56,107 bases of DNA from Buchnera aphidicola (Lipaphis pseudobrassicae) (GTDB lineage Bacteria; Pseudomonadota; Gammaproteobacteria; Enterobacterales; Enterobacteriaceae): the NCBI RefSeq assembly GCF_005081185.1, contig NZ_CP034870.1, positions 130,698 to 186,804 of the forward strand, written 5' to 3'. The position numbers and the translations under genes were made by a program. Shown piece by piece: positions 9,806 through 19,624 of the stretch. Position 1 is the first letter of the stretch, and the number at the start of each line of letters is the position of its first letter. Below the pieces are notes generated by a model. That model made no database searches. It had not been told where the DNA came from and saw only the letters and a list, made by a program, of their open reading frames with translations.

Positions 9806-11878
9806 TTAATATAAATAAGAAAAATTTGTTATTTTTGATAAAATTTTCATTAATTTATTTAATAAAATTAGTCTATTTTTTCTAATTTCTAAATTAGAGT
9901 CATATATTTTAATGTTATCAAAAAAATTATTTATAGGTATTTCTAGTTCTTTTATTTGTAATAAAATTTCTTGATATTTTTTTTCGAAAAATAAATTATT
10001 TGTAATAAAATCAAATTTTTTAATATGATCAAATAGTTTTATTTCTTCTACTTGTTTTATTAATTTAGTGTTAACGTCTCCAGAAATGTTTTCAGTTTGT
10101 TTATCTAAAATGTGAGCTATTCTTTTTATAGATAATATAATTGACTTTGAATCATTTAATTTCTGAAAGAACGATAAAGCTTGTATTCTTTTTTCAATAT
10201 CTATTAGTTGTGTTAGTTGACATGATAATACTGATTTAATGATATTAATGTTATATTTCTTCTCTTTGTACCAATATAATAATCTAACCATAAAAAAATT
10301 AATTATACTATCATATACAGTTGAATATTTAATAGATTCTTTATTATATAAAGAAATACTTTTTTTAATTAAATCATGTAAATCTAATAAAATATTATTT
10401 TCGGTAATAATACGAAATATTCCTATAGTCAAACGTTTCAGTCCAAAGGGATCTTTATTTGAAGTTGGAATATTTCCAATAAAAAACATTCCTGATAATG
10501 TATCTATTTTATCAGCAATAGATAATGAACAACCTATAAGGGTACACGGTAATTTATCATTTGAAAAAGATGGTAAATATTGTTCTTCAAGAGCAATTGC
10601 GATATCTTTTTTTTCCTTGTCTGCTAAAGCATAGTACATACCTACTGTACCTTGTAATTCTGGAAATTCACATACCATATTAGTAACTAAGTCACACTTT
10701 GATAAAAGTGCTGCTCTGTTAGAGTCTTTTTGATTAAAATTACTATATTTAGAAATCCAGTTTACAAGCAACTGTATTCGAATTGTTTTTTCATATAATG
10801 ATCCTAAACCATCTTGAAATAAAACATTTCTTAAAGACATAAGATAATTTTCCAGTTTTGTTGTTCTGTCTTTATGGAAAAAAAATGCAGCGTCTGAAAG
10901 TCTTGCATACATAACTCTTTCATAACCCAAAATAATGTTTTTTGAATCTTTTGAATTAATGTTACAAATAAAAATAAAATATGGAAGTAAATTATTTTCT
11001 ATATCATATATTGGAAAACATTTTTGTTGTTTTTCTATAGTATATATTAATATTTTTTTTGGTATATTAAGGAATATTTTTTCAAAACTGGCTAAATATG
11101 CTATAGGTGATTCTACTAAATTAGTGATTTCTTCAAGTAATTCGGTACGATATTTTATAAAACCATTGATTTTTTTTGCTATAAAATTAATATTTTCAAT
11201 AATATTTTTTTTTCTAGTTTCATAATTAGCGATAATATTATTCTTCTTAAACAGAATTGATGGATATTCTTGTGCACTATCAATTTTTATTCGTTTTTCT
11301 CTATAACAAAGATGATTTTGGAGTAAATTATTAGAACGAATATTAAAGACTCTTCCTTTAATAATTTGATTATCTAACAACATTACAATATTTCGAATAG
11401 GTCTGGAGAATTTTTGATTAGTAAATTCCCATCGCATAGACTTTGGTATAGAAATTTTTTTTAATGCTGTTTCAATTATTTCGGGAAGTAAAATTTCGAT
11501 TTTTTCTCTTTTTTGTATTTTTTTAAATACCAACCATTCACCTTTTTTATTTTTTAAACAACTGGCTTCATTTATATTAATACCACAGTGTTTTGCCCAA
11601 TTATTAGCAATATTTGTTGGTCTTCCATTTTTATCATAAGAATCAAGTATAGATGGACCTTTTTTATTAATATTAAATGTTTTATCACTTGTATCAATAT
11701 CTAAAATTGTTAATGCAAGTCTTCTTGGTGTAAAAAAATATTTAATTTTTTTATATGAAAAATTGTAATATTTTAGATCTTTTTTAACATTTTCAAAAAA
11801 ACATGAGGATATTTTATGAAGAAATCTAGATGGAAGCTCTTCTGTTCCAATTTCAATTAATAATGTTTGTTCTTTCAT
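9806..11878 (-). CDS. glyS: Glycyl-tRNA synthetase beta chain
   Basis: tRNA-recognition subunit of the bacterial alpha2-beta2 glycyl-tRNA synthetase; 690 residues (E. coli 689). It starts MKEQTLLIEIGTEELPSRFL and has conserved blocks IPKSMRWEFTNQKFSRPIRN, IEKQQKCFPIYD, DGLGSLYEKT, DLVTNMVCEFPELQGTVGMYYA and DPFGLKR. The C-terminal third (about 570-690) corresponds to the anticodon-binding domain and is AT-biased and less conserved. It follows glyQ by 33 bases on the same strand, matching the E. coli operon, and converges on yajC. Confidence 0.97.
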   Translation of the reverse strand: MKEQTLLIEIGTEELPSRFLHKISSCFFENVKKDLKYYNFSYKKIKYFFTPRRLALTILDIDTSDKTFNINKKGPSILDSYDKNGRPTNIANNWAKHCGININEASCLKNKKGEWLVFKKIQKREKIEILLPEIIETALKKISIPKSMRWEFTNQKFSRPIRNIVMLLDNQIIKGRVFNIRSNNLLQNHLCYREKRIKIDSAQEYPSILFKKNNIIANYETRKKNIIENINFIAKKINGFIKYRTELLEEITNLVESPIAYLASFEKIFLNIPKKILIYTIEKQQKCFPIYDIENNLLPYFIFICNINSKDSKNIILGYERVMYARLSDAAFFFHKDRTTKLENYLMSLRNVLFQDGLGSLYEKTIRIQLLVNWISKYSNFNQKDSNRAALLSKCDLVTNMVCEFPELQGTVGMYYALADKEKKDIAIALEEQYLPSFSNDKLPCTLIGCSLSIADKIDTLSGMFFIGNIPTSNKDPFGLKRLTIGIFRIITENNILLDLHDLIKKSISLYNKESIKYSTVYDSIINFFMVRLLYWYKEKKYNINIIKSVLSCQLTQLIDIEKRIQALSFFQKLNDSKSIILSIKRIAHILDKQTENISGDVNTKLIKQVEEIKLFDHIKKFDFITNNLFFEKKYQEILLQIKELEIPINNFFDNIKIYDSNLEIRKNRLILLNKLMKILSKITNFSYLY

Positions 11879-11911
11879 TTTTCTCTCTTTTTTCTTGATA
11901 AAAAGGAAAAC

Positions 11912-12790
11912 TTAGTTTTTTCTTGATTTTAAATATTCTTTTGCAATTTTTGAGGTTAATTTTCTAATCCGTAAAATGTAACTTTGACGTTCACTAGAAG
12001 AGATAAATTTTCTTGAATCTAATAAATTAAATATATGATTTGCTTGTAATATCTTTTCGTATGATACTAATAATAGTGGTTTTTTTAAATTCATTAACCT
12101 TTTTGCTTCTAATTCATATTCTTTAAAACAATCAAATAAAAAATTAATATCAGAATATTGAAAATTATATTGTGATTGTTCTATTTCATTTTCTTTGAAT
12201 ATGTCACCATAAGTTATTTTTATGTTCTCATTTTGTTGCCAAATAAGATCATATACATTTGATTTATTTTGTATATGCATAGAAATTCTTTCTAAACCAT
12301 ATGTTATTTCTACAGTAACAGGATTACATTCTAATCCTCCTACTTGTTGAAAATAGGTAAATTGAGTAATTTCCATTCCATTCAGCCAAACTTCCCAACC
12401 AATTCCCCAAGCTCCTAATGTTGGATTTTCCCAATTATCTTCTACAAAACGTATATCATGTAATTTCTCATCTATATTAAGTAAATTTAGTGATTTAAGA
12501 TAAATATCCTGAATGTTTTCTGGTGGAGGTTTAATAATAACTTGAAATTGGTAGTAATGTTGTAAACGATTTGGGTTTTCTGCATATCTTCCATCTGAAG
12601 GACGGCGACAAGATTGTATATATGCAGCACTAATTGGTTCTGGACCAATAGCTCCTAAAAAAGTTGCATTATGAAAGGTTCCAGCTCCTATTGGTATATC
12701 TAATGGTTGAAAAATAATACATCCTTGTTGTATCCAGTACTTTTTTAATATTTGAATTAAATTGTAAAAAGTATTTTTATGGTTTTTCAT
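11912..12790 (-). CDS. glyQ: Glycyl-tRNA synthetase alpha chain
   Basis: Catalytic class II subunit that activates glycine and charges tRNA-Gly together with GlyS. It is 292 residues (E. coli 303), the difference being a shorter C-terminus. It begins [18 protein letters not shown] and carries the highly conserved core [56 protein letters not shown] and YGLERISMH. It is divergent from folE, with about 170 A/T-rich bases between them that probably hold both promoters. Confidence 0.97.
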   Translation of the reverse strand: MKNHKNTFYNLIQILKKYWIQQGCIIFQPLDIPIGAGTFHNATFLGAIGPEPISAAYIQSCRRPSDGRYAENPNRLQHYYQFQVIIKPPPENIQDIYLKSLNLLNIDEKLHDIRFVEDNWENPTLGAWGIGWEVWLNGMEITQFTYFQQVGGLECNPVTVEITYGLERISMHIQNKSNVYDLIWQQNENIKITYGDIFKENEIEQSQYNFQYSDINFLFDCFKEYELEAKRLMNLKKPLLLVSYEKILQANHIFNLLDSRKFISSSERQSYILRIRKLTSKIAKEYLKSRKN

Positions 12791-12964
12791 TGTATATCCA
12801 GATAGAAAAAAGAAAGATATATTTTATCTTTTTTACAATTATATGTAATAATAAGTTTTATATATTTTTTGTATTAATATTAGTTTTAAATTAATAATTT
12901 TTTATATATTTTAGAGTATTTTAAAAATTAAAACATATTTTTTTATATAAAAAAAGAAAAGATA

Positions 12965-13630
12965 ATGATAAGATTTAGTAAAGAAGCTAATTTAGCTCAT
13001 AATACATTGTTAAAAAGAAATTTAGAAAATCCTATTTTAAAAGAATACAATGATATAAATGAAAAAGAAAGAGAATTATTAATTGCTAGACATATACATA
13101 AAATTATGATTTTATTGCAGTTAGATATAACAAATGATAGTTTAAAAAAAACACCAGATCGTATATCAAAAATGTACATTAATGAAATATTTTCTGGATT
13201 GAATTATAAAAACTTCCCTAAAATTACATTTGTAGATAATAAATTGAATAGCAATGAAATGATTTTGGTTAAAAACATAGTTTTAATTAGCACTTGTGAA
13301 CATCACTTTATTACTATTAATGGAAAAGCTACTGTAGCATATATTCCTAAAAATAAAATTATCGGTTTATCTAAAATAAATAGAATTGTTCAATTTTATT
13401 CTAAAAGACCTCAAATACAAGAACGTTTGACTAAGCAAATATTGATTGTATTACAAGTTTTATTAGAAACCGAAAATGTTGCAATTATTGTAGAAATGGA
13501 ACATTTTTGTGTTAAAGCACGTGGAGTTTGTGATGTTAATAGCAATACTATTACATCTTCTTTTGGAGGTCTATTTTACTCTAATAAAAATATTCGTGAT
13601 GATTTTTTTTTACATAAAAATACTATTTAA
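12965..13630 (+). CDS. folE: GTP cyclohydrolase I
   Basis: Opens GTP to 7,8-dihydroneopterin triphosphate, the entry to folate and also to preQ1 for queuosine. It is 221 residues (E. coli 222). The catalytic zinc/His motif STCEHHF (near 111-117), GKATVAYIPKNKIIGLSK and EMEHFCVKARGV (second zinc Cys) are all present, and the protein ends after SSFGGLF as the family does. A single gene on plus, divergent from glyQ. Together with folA and folC in this window it supports some folate synthesis or recycling; the middle pathway genes are not here. Confidence 0.97.
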   Translation: MIRFSKEANLAHNTLLKRNLENPILKEYNDINEKERELLIARHIHKIMILLQLDITNDSLKKTPDRISKMYINEIFSGLNYKNFPKITFVDNKLNSNEMILVKNIVLISTCEHHFITINGKATVAYIPKNKIIGLSKINRIVQFYSKRPQIQERLTKQILIVLQVLLETENVAIIVEMEHFCVKARGVCDVNSNTITSSFGGLFYSNKNIRDDFFLHKNTI

Positions 13631-13782
13631 TGAACTAAATGTATAAAATTTATTTTTATTGATTAAAATATATTTTCTCAGTATTATATCATTTTTAATA
13701 AAAAAAATTTAATTTTTTTTAGAATCTGTATTATTAAAAAATTTAAATTAACAGGTAATATATTTTATTTTAATTTTATTAT

Positions 13783-13810
13783 GTGGTTCAAAATATGTAG
13801 TTCAAAATAA
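13783..13810 (+). repeat. 14-base tandem repeat in the folE-nfo gap
   Basis: GTGGTTCAAAATAT at 13783-13796 is followed at once by GTAGTTCAAAATAA at 13797-13810, two imperfect tandem copies differing at two positions. They lie about 40 bases before nfo. This is most likely a local slippage duplication; a regulatory role cannot be judged from one copy pair. Confidence 0.6.
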
Positions 13811-13846
13811 GTAAAAAAATTTTTTATTGTAAAAGGTAAATAAGGA

Positions 13847-14686
13847 ATGAAATATATTGGTGCCCATGTTAGTTCTTCTGGTGGTTTAGAAAAAGCAGTT
13901 TTACGTGCTGTTGAAATCAAAGCAACAGCATTTTCATTTTTTACTAGAAATCAACGCCAATGGTTTTCTCCTTTATTAAAACAAGAAAAAATAGATACAT
14001 TTAAAAAATTTTGTATTAAGTATAAATTTAAACCTCAACAAATTTTACCTCATAGTAGTTATTTAATTAATTTAGGTCATCCAATTGATATATTGTTAGA
14101 AAAATCCCGTCTTGCTTTTATCGATGAAATAGTTCGATGTGATCAACTAGGTTTAATTTTTTTAAATTTTCATCCAGGAAGTCATTTAAATAAAATTACT
14201 GAAATTGATTGTTTGGAAAGAATATCTAAATCAATAAATATAGCTTTAGAAAAAACAAAAAATGTAATTGCCGTTATAGAAAACACTGCAGGACAAGGAA
14301 CTAACGTTGGGTATTGTTTTGAACAAATATCTATGATCATTAATAATATTAATGACAAATCTAGAATTGGAGTTTGTCTTGATACCTGTCATTTATTTTC
14401 TTCAGGTTATGATTTACGTACTTTAAACGATTGTGAAAATACATTTAATAAATTTAATAATTTAATAGGACTTAAATATTTAAAAGGTATTCATTTAAAT
14501 GATTCTAAAAAATCGTTTAACAGTCGAGTTGATCGTCATGAAAGCTTAGGATTAGGAAAAATAGGAACGTTAGCATTCAAATGGATTATAAGAAATAAAA
14601 ATTTTTATAATATTCCAATTATCTTAGAAACTATCAATCCTTCAATATGGGAAAAAGAAATTTTTTGGTTAAGATCGCACAAATAA
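13847..14686 (+). CDS. nfo: Endonuclease IV (AP endonuclease)
   Basis: Cleaves DNA 5' to abasic sites and removes damaged 3' ends in base excision repair. It is 279 residues (E. coli 285). Zinc-cluster motifs are visible in order: [86 protein letters not shown] and ILETINP. Every metal-ligand block I know of is intact, so the enzyme should be active. AAGGA lies about 5 bases before the ATG. Its retention is notable in a lineage known for few repair genes. Confidence 0.97.
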   Translation: MKYIGAHVSSSGGLEKAVLRAVEIKATAFSFFTRNQRQWFSPLLKQEKIDTFKKFCIKYKFKPQQILPHSSYLINLGHPIDILLEKSRLAFIDEIVRCDQLGLIFLNFHPGSHLNKITEIDCLERISKSINIALEKTKNVIAVIENTAGQGTNVGYCFEQISMIINNINDKSRIGVCLDTCHLFSSGYDLRTLNDCENTFNKFNNLIGLKYLKGIHLNDSKKSFNSRVDRHESLGLGKIGTLAFKWIIRNKNFYNIPIILETINPSIWEKEIFWLRSHK

Positions 14687-14721
14687 TTGATTAAATTTAT
14701 TAACTTACAAGAGGTTAAAAC

Positions 14722-15006
14722 ATGCTAATAGTTAATGCAGAAAAAAGAACTAAACAAGGAAAAAGTTTTAGTAGAAAATTACGTATTTATAATAAACTTC
14801 CAGGGGTGTTATATGGATTCAAGAAAAGTGAAATTCTACTTATACTAGATCATAACTCTGTTTTTAACTTACAGGAAAAAGTGAATTTTTATAAAGAAAA
14901 TTTATGTTTAATTATTGATAAAAATAAGTATGAAGTAAAAGTTCAATCTGTTCAAAGACATTCGTTTAAATTAAAATTATTACATATTGATTTTTTATAT
15001 GTTTGA
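14722..15006 (+). CDS. rplY: 50S ribosomal protein L25
   Basis: 5S-rRNA-binding protein of the large subunit; 94 residues, the same as the short E. coli form without the CTC extension. The N-terminus is [18 protein letters not shown], followed by LPGVLYGF (conserved P-x-V-Y-G block) and the C-terminal [21 protein letters not shown] precedes the ATG by about 7 bases. It ends only 3 bases from the end of the convergent DedA-family gene, so the two messages have almost no separate 3' regions. Confidence 0.96.
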   Translation: MLIVNAEKRTKQGKSFSRKLRIYNKLPGVLYGFKKSEILLILDHNSVFNLQEKVNFYKENLCLIIDKNKYEVKVQSVQRHSFKLKLLHIDFLYV

Positions 15007-15009
15007 TAA

Positions 15010-15783
15010 TTAAATTGCTCCTGATAATATAGCAATAAAAATTTTTCTAAAAATAAGCATTGTAGGATGAAACTGTATAGCTACTAAACTAGAAATGCCC
15101 AAAAAAACTGTTATGATAGCTATCCATTTAATCTTCTTTCTTGTTAAAAAAACAGAGGTATTATTAGTATGATTTTTTTTCATTTTCCACCATTTTGATA
15201 CTGACCATATCGAAACCCATATTAAGATAAAAATGATTAATAAAAACCACTTAAAATAATCATTGTTAGAATTTTGAGGTATATTGATTGTTATGCCCGT
15301 TACTATTCCAGGAAAAAAATATACTGGAGGCCATAATACACATCCAATAATACTAGGTAAAATAAATTTTTTTACAGGCAATTTTAACATACCAGATACC
15401 ATTGGTATTAGTGGTCTAGTTGGTCCTATAAAACGTCCAACAATAATTGCTAACATACTATGTTTATGTAAAATATATTTAGTTTTATTAAATAATTTTT
15501 GATTTTTCTTTAACAATCTAAAATTAGATAACCAATTTTTAAAATATAATCCAATATAATATGAAACCCAATCTCCTAGTAAACATCCAATGGTACCGGA
15601 TATCCAAGCAGGATAAAATGATAGCCTTCCATCACCTATTAATGTACCTAATGAAGCCATTAAAATAATTCCTGGAAGTAAGAGTCCAACTAATGCAAGA
15701 GATTCTAAAAAAGAAACTATACCTACTACTATCAAGGAATAAGCTAAAGATTGAGTAATGAAAGCGGTTAACCAAGATTCCAT
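15010..15783 (-). CDS. yabI: DedA-family inner-membrane protein, YabI-like
   Basis: Membrane protein of 257 residues most like E. coli YabI: FITQS at the N-terminus, FLESLALVGLLLPG, IGCLLGDWVSYYIG, the family signature VGRFIGPTRPLIPMVSGM (about 115-132) and IGCVLWPPVYFFPGI. About five to six hydrophobic segments are visible, with two more near the C-terminus around TVFLGISSLVAIQF. DedA proteins are linked to undecaprenyl-phosphate and lipid flipping and to the proton gradient; the exact substrate of YabI is unknown to me. The DedA signature Arg and Pro residues are present. Convergent with rplY, divergent from surA. Confidence 0.9.
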   Translation of the reverse strand: MESWLTAFITQSLAYSLIVVGIVSFLESLALVGLLLPGIILMASLGTLIGDGRLSFYPAWISGTIGCLLGDWVSYYIGLYFKNWLSNFRLLKKNQKLFNKTKYILHKHSMLAIIVGRFIGPTRPLIPMVSGMLKLPVKKFILPSIIGCVLWPPVYFFPGIVTGITINIPQNSNNDYFKWFLLIIFILIWVSIWSVSKWWKMKKNHTNNTSVFLTRKKIKWIAIITVFLGISSLVAIQFHPTMLIFRKIFIAILSGAI

Positions 15784-15975
15784 AAGTGCTCGTTATTTTA
15801 ATATTTTTTTAATTTATAATTGTTTTTAACAGATATTTTATACTTTATATTTTTTTTAAAACAAGCTCAAGAAAAATTTTTAGAATTTTAGAATATATCT
15901 AAAAATAAAGTGAAAATATTGTTTTTGCTGATTAAATAATAAAATTAATATGAGAATTATTTTTATAAAATAAAT

Positions 15976-17280
15976 ATGGAATTAAAAAGAAGAATTGTGA
16001 TGAAAGCATATATTTTTATAATTTTATATATTTTTAATTGTACATTTTACGTATGTGCGGAAGATCTTAAAATAGATCAAATTAGAGCTATTGTTAATGA
16101 TCAAGTTATATTAAATAGTGATGTTAATAAGCTTGTTTCTTTACTTGAAAAAAAAGGTAAAAATTTTCAAATACCTTTAAAAAATAATTTTTTAGAAGAT
16201 AAAATTACTGAAAAGTTAATTATAGATGCTTTGATACTAGAAGAATCAAAAAAATTAAATATTATAGTAACTAAAGAACAAGTAAATAATGTTATTAGAG
16301 ACATTGCTTTGAAAAAGAATATTAGTGTAAATCAATTAAAACATCAAATTGAAATTAATGATAATTTTTCTTATCAAGATTATTTAGAAAATATTAAAAA
16401 GTTATTAAAAATTAAATTTGTAGAAAATTATGAAGTTAGTAAACGTGTTAATATTTCAGACAATGAAGTAAATTTTTTATTTAAAAAAATCATTAAAAAA
16501 AATAAATATTTAAAAAAAATAAATTTAAGTTATATTTTTTTACCCTTGTCAAACAAAAAATCTAGTATTTTTTTCGAAAATTATAAACAATTAGTAGAAG
16601 ATATGGTGAAGAAACTTAAATCAGGTTGTAATTTTAATAAATTATATGAAGAATACAAAAAAAATAATACGGATTTTTTAGCAAAAAAAAATTTCTGGAC
16701 ACATCTTTTTCATTTAAAAAAAAAGTTTTCTAATTCTTTTAATAATATCAAAAAAAGTCAAATATTAGGTCCTTTTTTAAGACATAATGGATTTTATATT
16801 TTAAAGATTAACGATATCATTAATAATGAAGAAAATATTATAACCGAGTTTTATGTGCAACATTGCTTAATAAAGCCATCTGTTTTATTTAGTGAATTAG
16901 CAGCAAAAAATAGTGTTTTTAATATATATAAAAATATTAAAAATGGAATTTATAGTTTTGATTATGCTGTTAAAAACTTTTCTCAGGATATTTATTCTTC
17001 AAATAAAAAAGGTAATTTAGGATGGATTTCAAAAGAATTTTTTAATAAAAATTTTACTAAAAAATTATTATACCTTAAACAAAATGAGATAAGTGAACCT
17101 ATCAAATCCAAACTTGGTTGGCATATTATTAAAATATTAAAAAAACGAAAAATAGATAAATTTTATTCTTTAAAAAGAAATTATGCTTATAATATTTTAT
17201 TTACTCAGAAAATATTGTCAGAAAAACAAAATTGGATACAAGATCTTAAAAATTCTTCTTATATAAAAATTATAGAATAA
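15976..17280 (+). CDS. surA: Periplasmic chaperone SurA
   Basis: Chaperone with peptidyl-prolyl isomerase domains that escorts outer-membrane proteins through the periplasm. It is 434 residues from the ATG at 15976 or 426 from the ATG at 16000 (E. coli 428). The second start gives the cleaner signal peptide (MKAYIFIILYIFNCTFYVCA then ED) and has a weak AAGAAG before it, so either is possible. After the N-terminal domain (IRAIVNDQVILNSDV), the first parvulin domain (about 180-275) is badly eroded. The second (about 285-390, FSQDIYSSNKKGNLGWISKEFF, GWHIIKI) is well kept. The usual neighbours lptD and pdxA are absent. Confidence 0.93.
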   Translation: MELKRRIVMKAYIFIILYIFNCTFYVCAEDLKIDQIRAIVNDQVILNSDVNKLVSLLEKKGKNFQIPLKNNFLEDKITEKLIIDALILEESKKLNIIVTKEQVNNVIRDIALKKNISVNQLKHQIEINDNFSYQDYLENIKKLLKIKFVENYEVSKRVNISDNEVNFLFKKIIKKNKYLKKINLSYIFLPLSNKKSSIFFENYKQLVEDMVKKLKSGCNFNKLYEEYKKNNTDFLAKKNFWTHLFHLKKKFSNSFNNIKKSQILGPFLRHNGFYILKINDIINNEENIITEFYVQHCLIKPSVLFSELAAKNSVFNIYKNIKNGIYSFDYAVKNFSQDIYSSNKKGNLGWISKEFFNKNFTKKLLYLKQNEISEPIKSKLGWHIIKILKKRKIDKFYSLKRNYAYNILFTQKILSEKQNWIQDLKNSSYIKIIE

Positions 17281-17364
17281 TAACATCTATATCATTTTTT
17301 ATTTTTTGTAATTTAGATATGTTGAAATTTGTTAAATTTTCAATAAAAAATTAAGTATAAGTTA

Positions 17365-18189
17365 ATGATCATGAAAAGTTTTTATAAACATCTTCCTATT
17401 AAAAGATATGGACAGAATTTTCTTATTAATAAAAATACAATACAAAGTATTATTAAACAAATAAATCCTAAACTTAAACAAACGTTAGTAGAAATTGGAC
17501 CTGGATTAGCTGCTTTAACAGAGCCAATGTGTATGTTATTAGATAAATTAATTGTAATTGAAATCGATTCAAATTTATTAAAATTATTAAAAAAACGTTC
17601 GTTTTACTCGAAACTAATAGTTTTTTATAAAGATGCTTTAACTTTTAATTATATAGATTTATTTTATCAAAATCATGGATTAATTAGAATTTTTGGTAAT
17701 TTACCATACAATATTTCTACATCTTTAATTTTGTATTTATTTCAACAAATTACAGTTGTTCAAGATATGAATTTCATGTTGCAAAAAGAAGTTGCTGAAA
17801 GATTAGTAGCTTGTCCTGGAAATAAATCTTATGGTCGTTTGAGTATTATATCTCAATATTACTGTAGTATTAAAGTTTTATTAAATATTAGTCCAAAAGA
17901 TTTTTGGCCTATTCCTAAGGTGTATTCTGTTTTTGTCAATTTAACTCCTCATATCAATTCTCCCTACTTTGTTTATGATGTTAATATTTTGAGCCTTATT
18001 ACAAATATCGCATTTCAGAATAGAAGGAAAATGTTACGTCATAGTTTAAATAAACTATTTTCTGAAAAAACATTAATAAAATTAGAAATTAATCCAGAAT
18101 TAAGAGCAGAAAACATCTCTATTCTACAATATTGTAAACTATCTAATTATTTACATAAAACAAGAAATAGAATTTTAAAAAAAATTTGA
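17365..18189 (+). CDS. rsmA: 16S rRNA (adenine1518/1519-N6) dimethyltransferase
   Basis: Also called KsgA. It dimethylates two adjacent adenines in the 3' terminal hairpin of 16S rRNA and acts as a late check in 30S assembly. It is 274 residues (E. coli 273). Motifs: KRYGQNFL at the N-terminus, SAM-binding VEIGPGLAALTEP (about 43-55), the catalytic GNLPYNIS, LQKEVAERLVA and NRRKMLRHSL. The start at 17365 gives MIMKSF; the Met two codons on is equally likely. E. coli has pdxA upstream and apaG downstream; both are missing and only about 84 and 55 A/T-rich bases remain. Confidence 0.96.
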   Translation: MIMKSFYKHLPIKRYGQNFLINKNTIQSIIKQINPKLKQTLVEIGPGLAALTEPMCMLLDKLIVIEIDSNLLKLLKKRSFYSKLIVFYKDALTFNYIDLFYQNHGLIRIFGNLPYNISTSLILYLFQQITVVQDMNFMLQKEVAERLVACPGNKSYGRLSIISQYYCSIKVLLNISPKDFWPIPKVYSVFVNLTPHINSPYFVYDVNILSLITNIAFQNRRKMLRHSLNKLFSEKTLIKLEINPELRAENISILQYCKLSNYLHKTRNRILKKI

Positions 18190-18244
18190 GATTATAATTT
18201 TCGAAATTTAACACATTAATTAAAAGAGAAAAAAATAATTATAT

Positions 18245-19063
18245 ATGAGTACTTATTTTACTAGTGATATTCATGGTTGCTATAAAGAATTTAGACTGTT
18301 ATTAAAAAAATCTTCTTTTAATCCTAAAAAAGATTATTTATGGATTGCAGGAGATTTAGTATCTAGAGGTCGTGATTCTCTTAAAGTTTTAAGATATCTT
18401 TATTCATTATCATTAAAAAGAAGAGTGGAAATAGTTCTTGGCAATCATGATTTAAATTTAATTGCAGTATATTCCGGTATAAAAAAAAATAAAGAGGAAA
18501 ATTTTTTTGATGAGCTTCTTTCATCTTCAGATATTGATAAATTAATAAATTGGCTACGTTGTCAAAATATTTTAAAAGTTGATAAAAATCGAAAAATAAT
18601 AATGTCACATGCTGGCATTAGTCCACAATGGGATATTAATATTGCAGAGAAATACGCTTTAAAAATTAAAGAGTTTTTATCGCATGATAGTTATTCTTTA
18701 TTTTTAGAATCGATGTATAGTAATAAAGTGATGTTTTGGGATGTAAATTTACATCAATTAGATCGATTACGATATAGTATAAATGCTTTCACAAGAATGA
18801 GATATTGTTATCCTAACGGTAAATTAAATTTATTTTATAAACAATCTCCTAATGTTGTTAAATATCCATTACAACCATGGTTTTTTATTCAAAATAATAT
18901 TCCAAAAGATTACTCTGTTTTTTTTGGTCATTGGTCAAGTTTAAAGGGAACTTATGTACCTAAGCCTTTTATTTCTCTAGATTCTGGTTGTTGCTGGGGT
19001 GAAAAAATTACTATGTTTAGATGGGAAGATAAAAAAATATTTTCTCAAAAGTATTTATCTTGA
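18245..19063 (+). CDS. apaH: Diadenosine tetraphosphatase
   Basis: Symmetrically cleaves Ap4A to two ADP, and in enterobacteria also removes Np4 caps from RNA. It is 272 residues (E. coli about 280). The calcineurin-like metal motifs are in order: SDIHGCYKEF (about 7-16), AGDLVSRGRDSL, VLGNHDLNL, SHAGISPQWD and FGHWSSLKG. Its last 9 bases overlap the end of the convergent folA gene, a tight packing compared with E. coli, where folA and apaH lie further apart. Confidence 0.95.
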   Translation: MSTYFTSDIHGCYKEFRLLLKKSSFNPKKDYLWIAGDLVSRGRDSLKVLRYLYSLSLKRRVEIVLGNHDLNLIAVYSGIKKNKEENFFDELLSSSDIDKLINWLRCQNILKVDKNRKIIMSHAGISPQWDINIAEKYALKIKEFLSHDSYSLFLESMYSNKVMFWDVNLHQLDRLRYSINAFTRMRYCYPNGKLNLFYKQSPNVVKYPLQPWFFIQNNIPKDYSVFFGHWSSLKGTYVPKPFISLDSGCCWGEKITMFRWEDKKIFSQKYLS

Positions 19064-19546
19064 TAAAATTTCAAAATAATAATTATAAGGATTTTTTTCA
19101 TTTTTAATGTATTTTTTTTTAAATAATCTTTTCCAGTTTGGAAACATTTTATATTTAGGAAAATAAGCATCACCAATGATATGAGCATCTATGTGAGTCA
19201 AATATAATTTGTTAGCATAAAATAACATGTTTTTATATATTTGAGCTCCTCCAATAACCATAATTTCTTGTGCATATTTTGCGGAAATGATTGCTTTAGA
19301 TATTGAATTGACTGAAATAATACCTTTTTTTTCTATTTTATTTTTGCTAATAACTATATTATGACGCATTAATAAAGGTTTTCCTATTGATTCCCAAGTT
19401 AAACGACCCATAATAACACTTTTATTTATTGTATGTTTTTTAAACCATTTTAAATCTTCTGGTATATACCAAGGTATTTTATTATTATATCCAATTACTA
19501 AATTACTGGAAACAGCAGCAATTAAACTTATATTTATTGTGATAAT
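19055..19546 (-). CDS. folA: Dihydrofolate reductase with a non-AUG start
   Basis: Reduces dihydrofolate to tetrahydrofolate with NADPH. The reading frame matches DHFR from ISLIAAVSSNLVIGYNNKIP through PEDLKWFKKH (active-site Asp), VIMGRLTWESIGKPL, IMVIGGAQIYK, LYLTHIDAHIIGDAYFP and the C-terminal YYFEILSR. The only ATG in frame is at 19411, after the active-site residues, and cannot be the start. Where E. coli has its Met, the codon is AAT. Upstream in frame are ATA, ACA, ATC (19543) and ATT (19546), with AAGGAG just before. I give the ATT; ATC has better spacing (6 bases). The length would be about 159-163 residues (E. coli 159). It is otherwise undamaged. Confidence 0.88.
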   Translation of the reverse strand: MITINISLIAAVSSNLVIGYNNKIPWYIPEDLKWFKKHTINKSVIMGRLTWESIGKPLLMRHNIVISKNKIEKKGIISVNSISKAIISAKYAQEIMVIGGAQIYKNMLFYANKLYLTHIDAHIIGDAYFPKYKMFPNWKRLFKKKYIKNEKNPYNYYFEILSR

Positions 19547-19564
19547 TAGCTCCTTATATGAATT

Positions 19565-19590
19565 ATAAATATGTTGTAAAACATATTTAT
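19565..19590 (-). promoter_or_regulatory. Perfect 11-pair hairpin just before folA
   Basis: In the carB-folA gap, ATAAATATGTT and AACATATTTAT form an 11-pair stem with a four-base loop. It ends about 8 bases before the AAGGAG of folA. No T tract follows on the folA-reading strand, so it does not look like an intrinsic terminator. It could influence folA translation or protect the carB 3' end; the function is not known. Confidence 0.5.
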
Positions 19591-19624
19591 AAAAATTTAA
19601 TTTATTAAAAATAATATTATTTTT

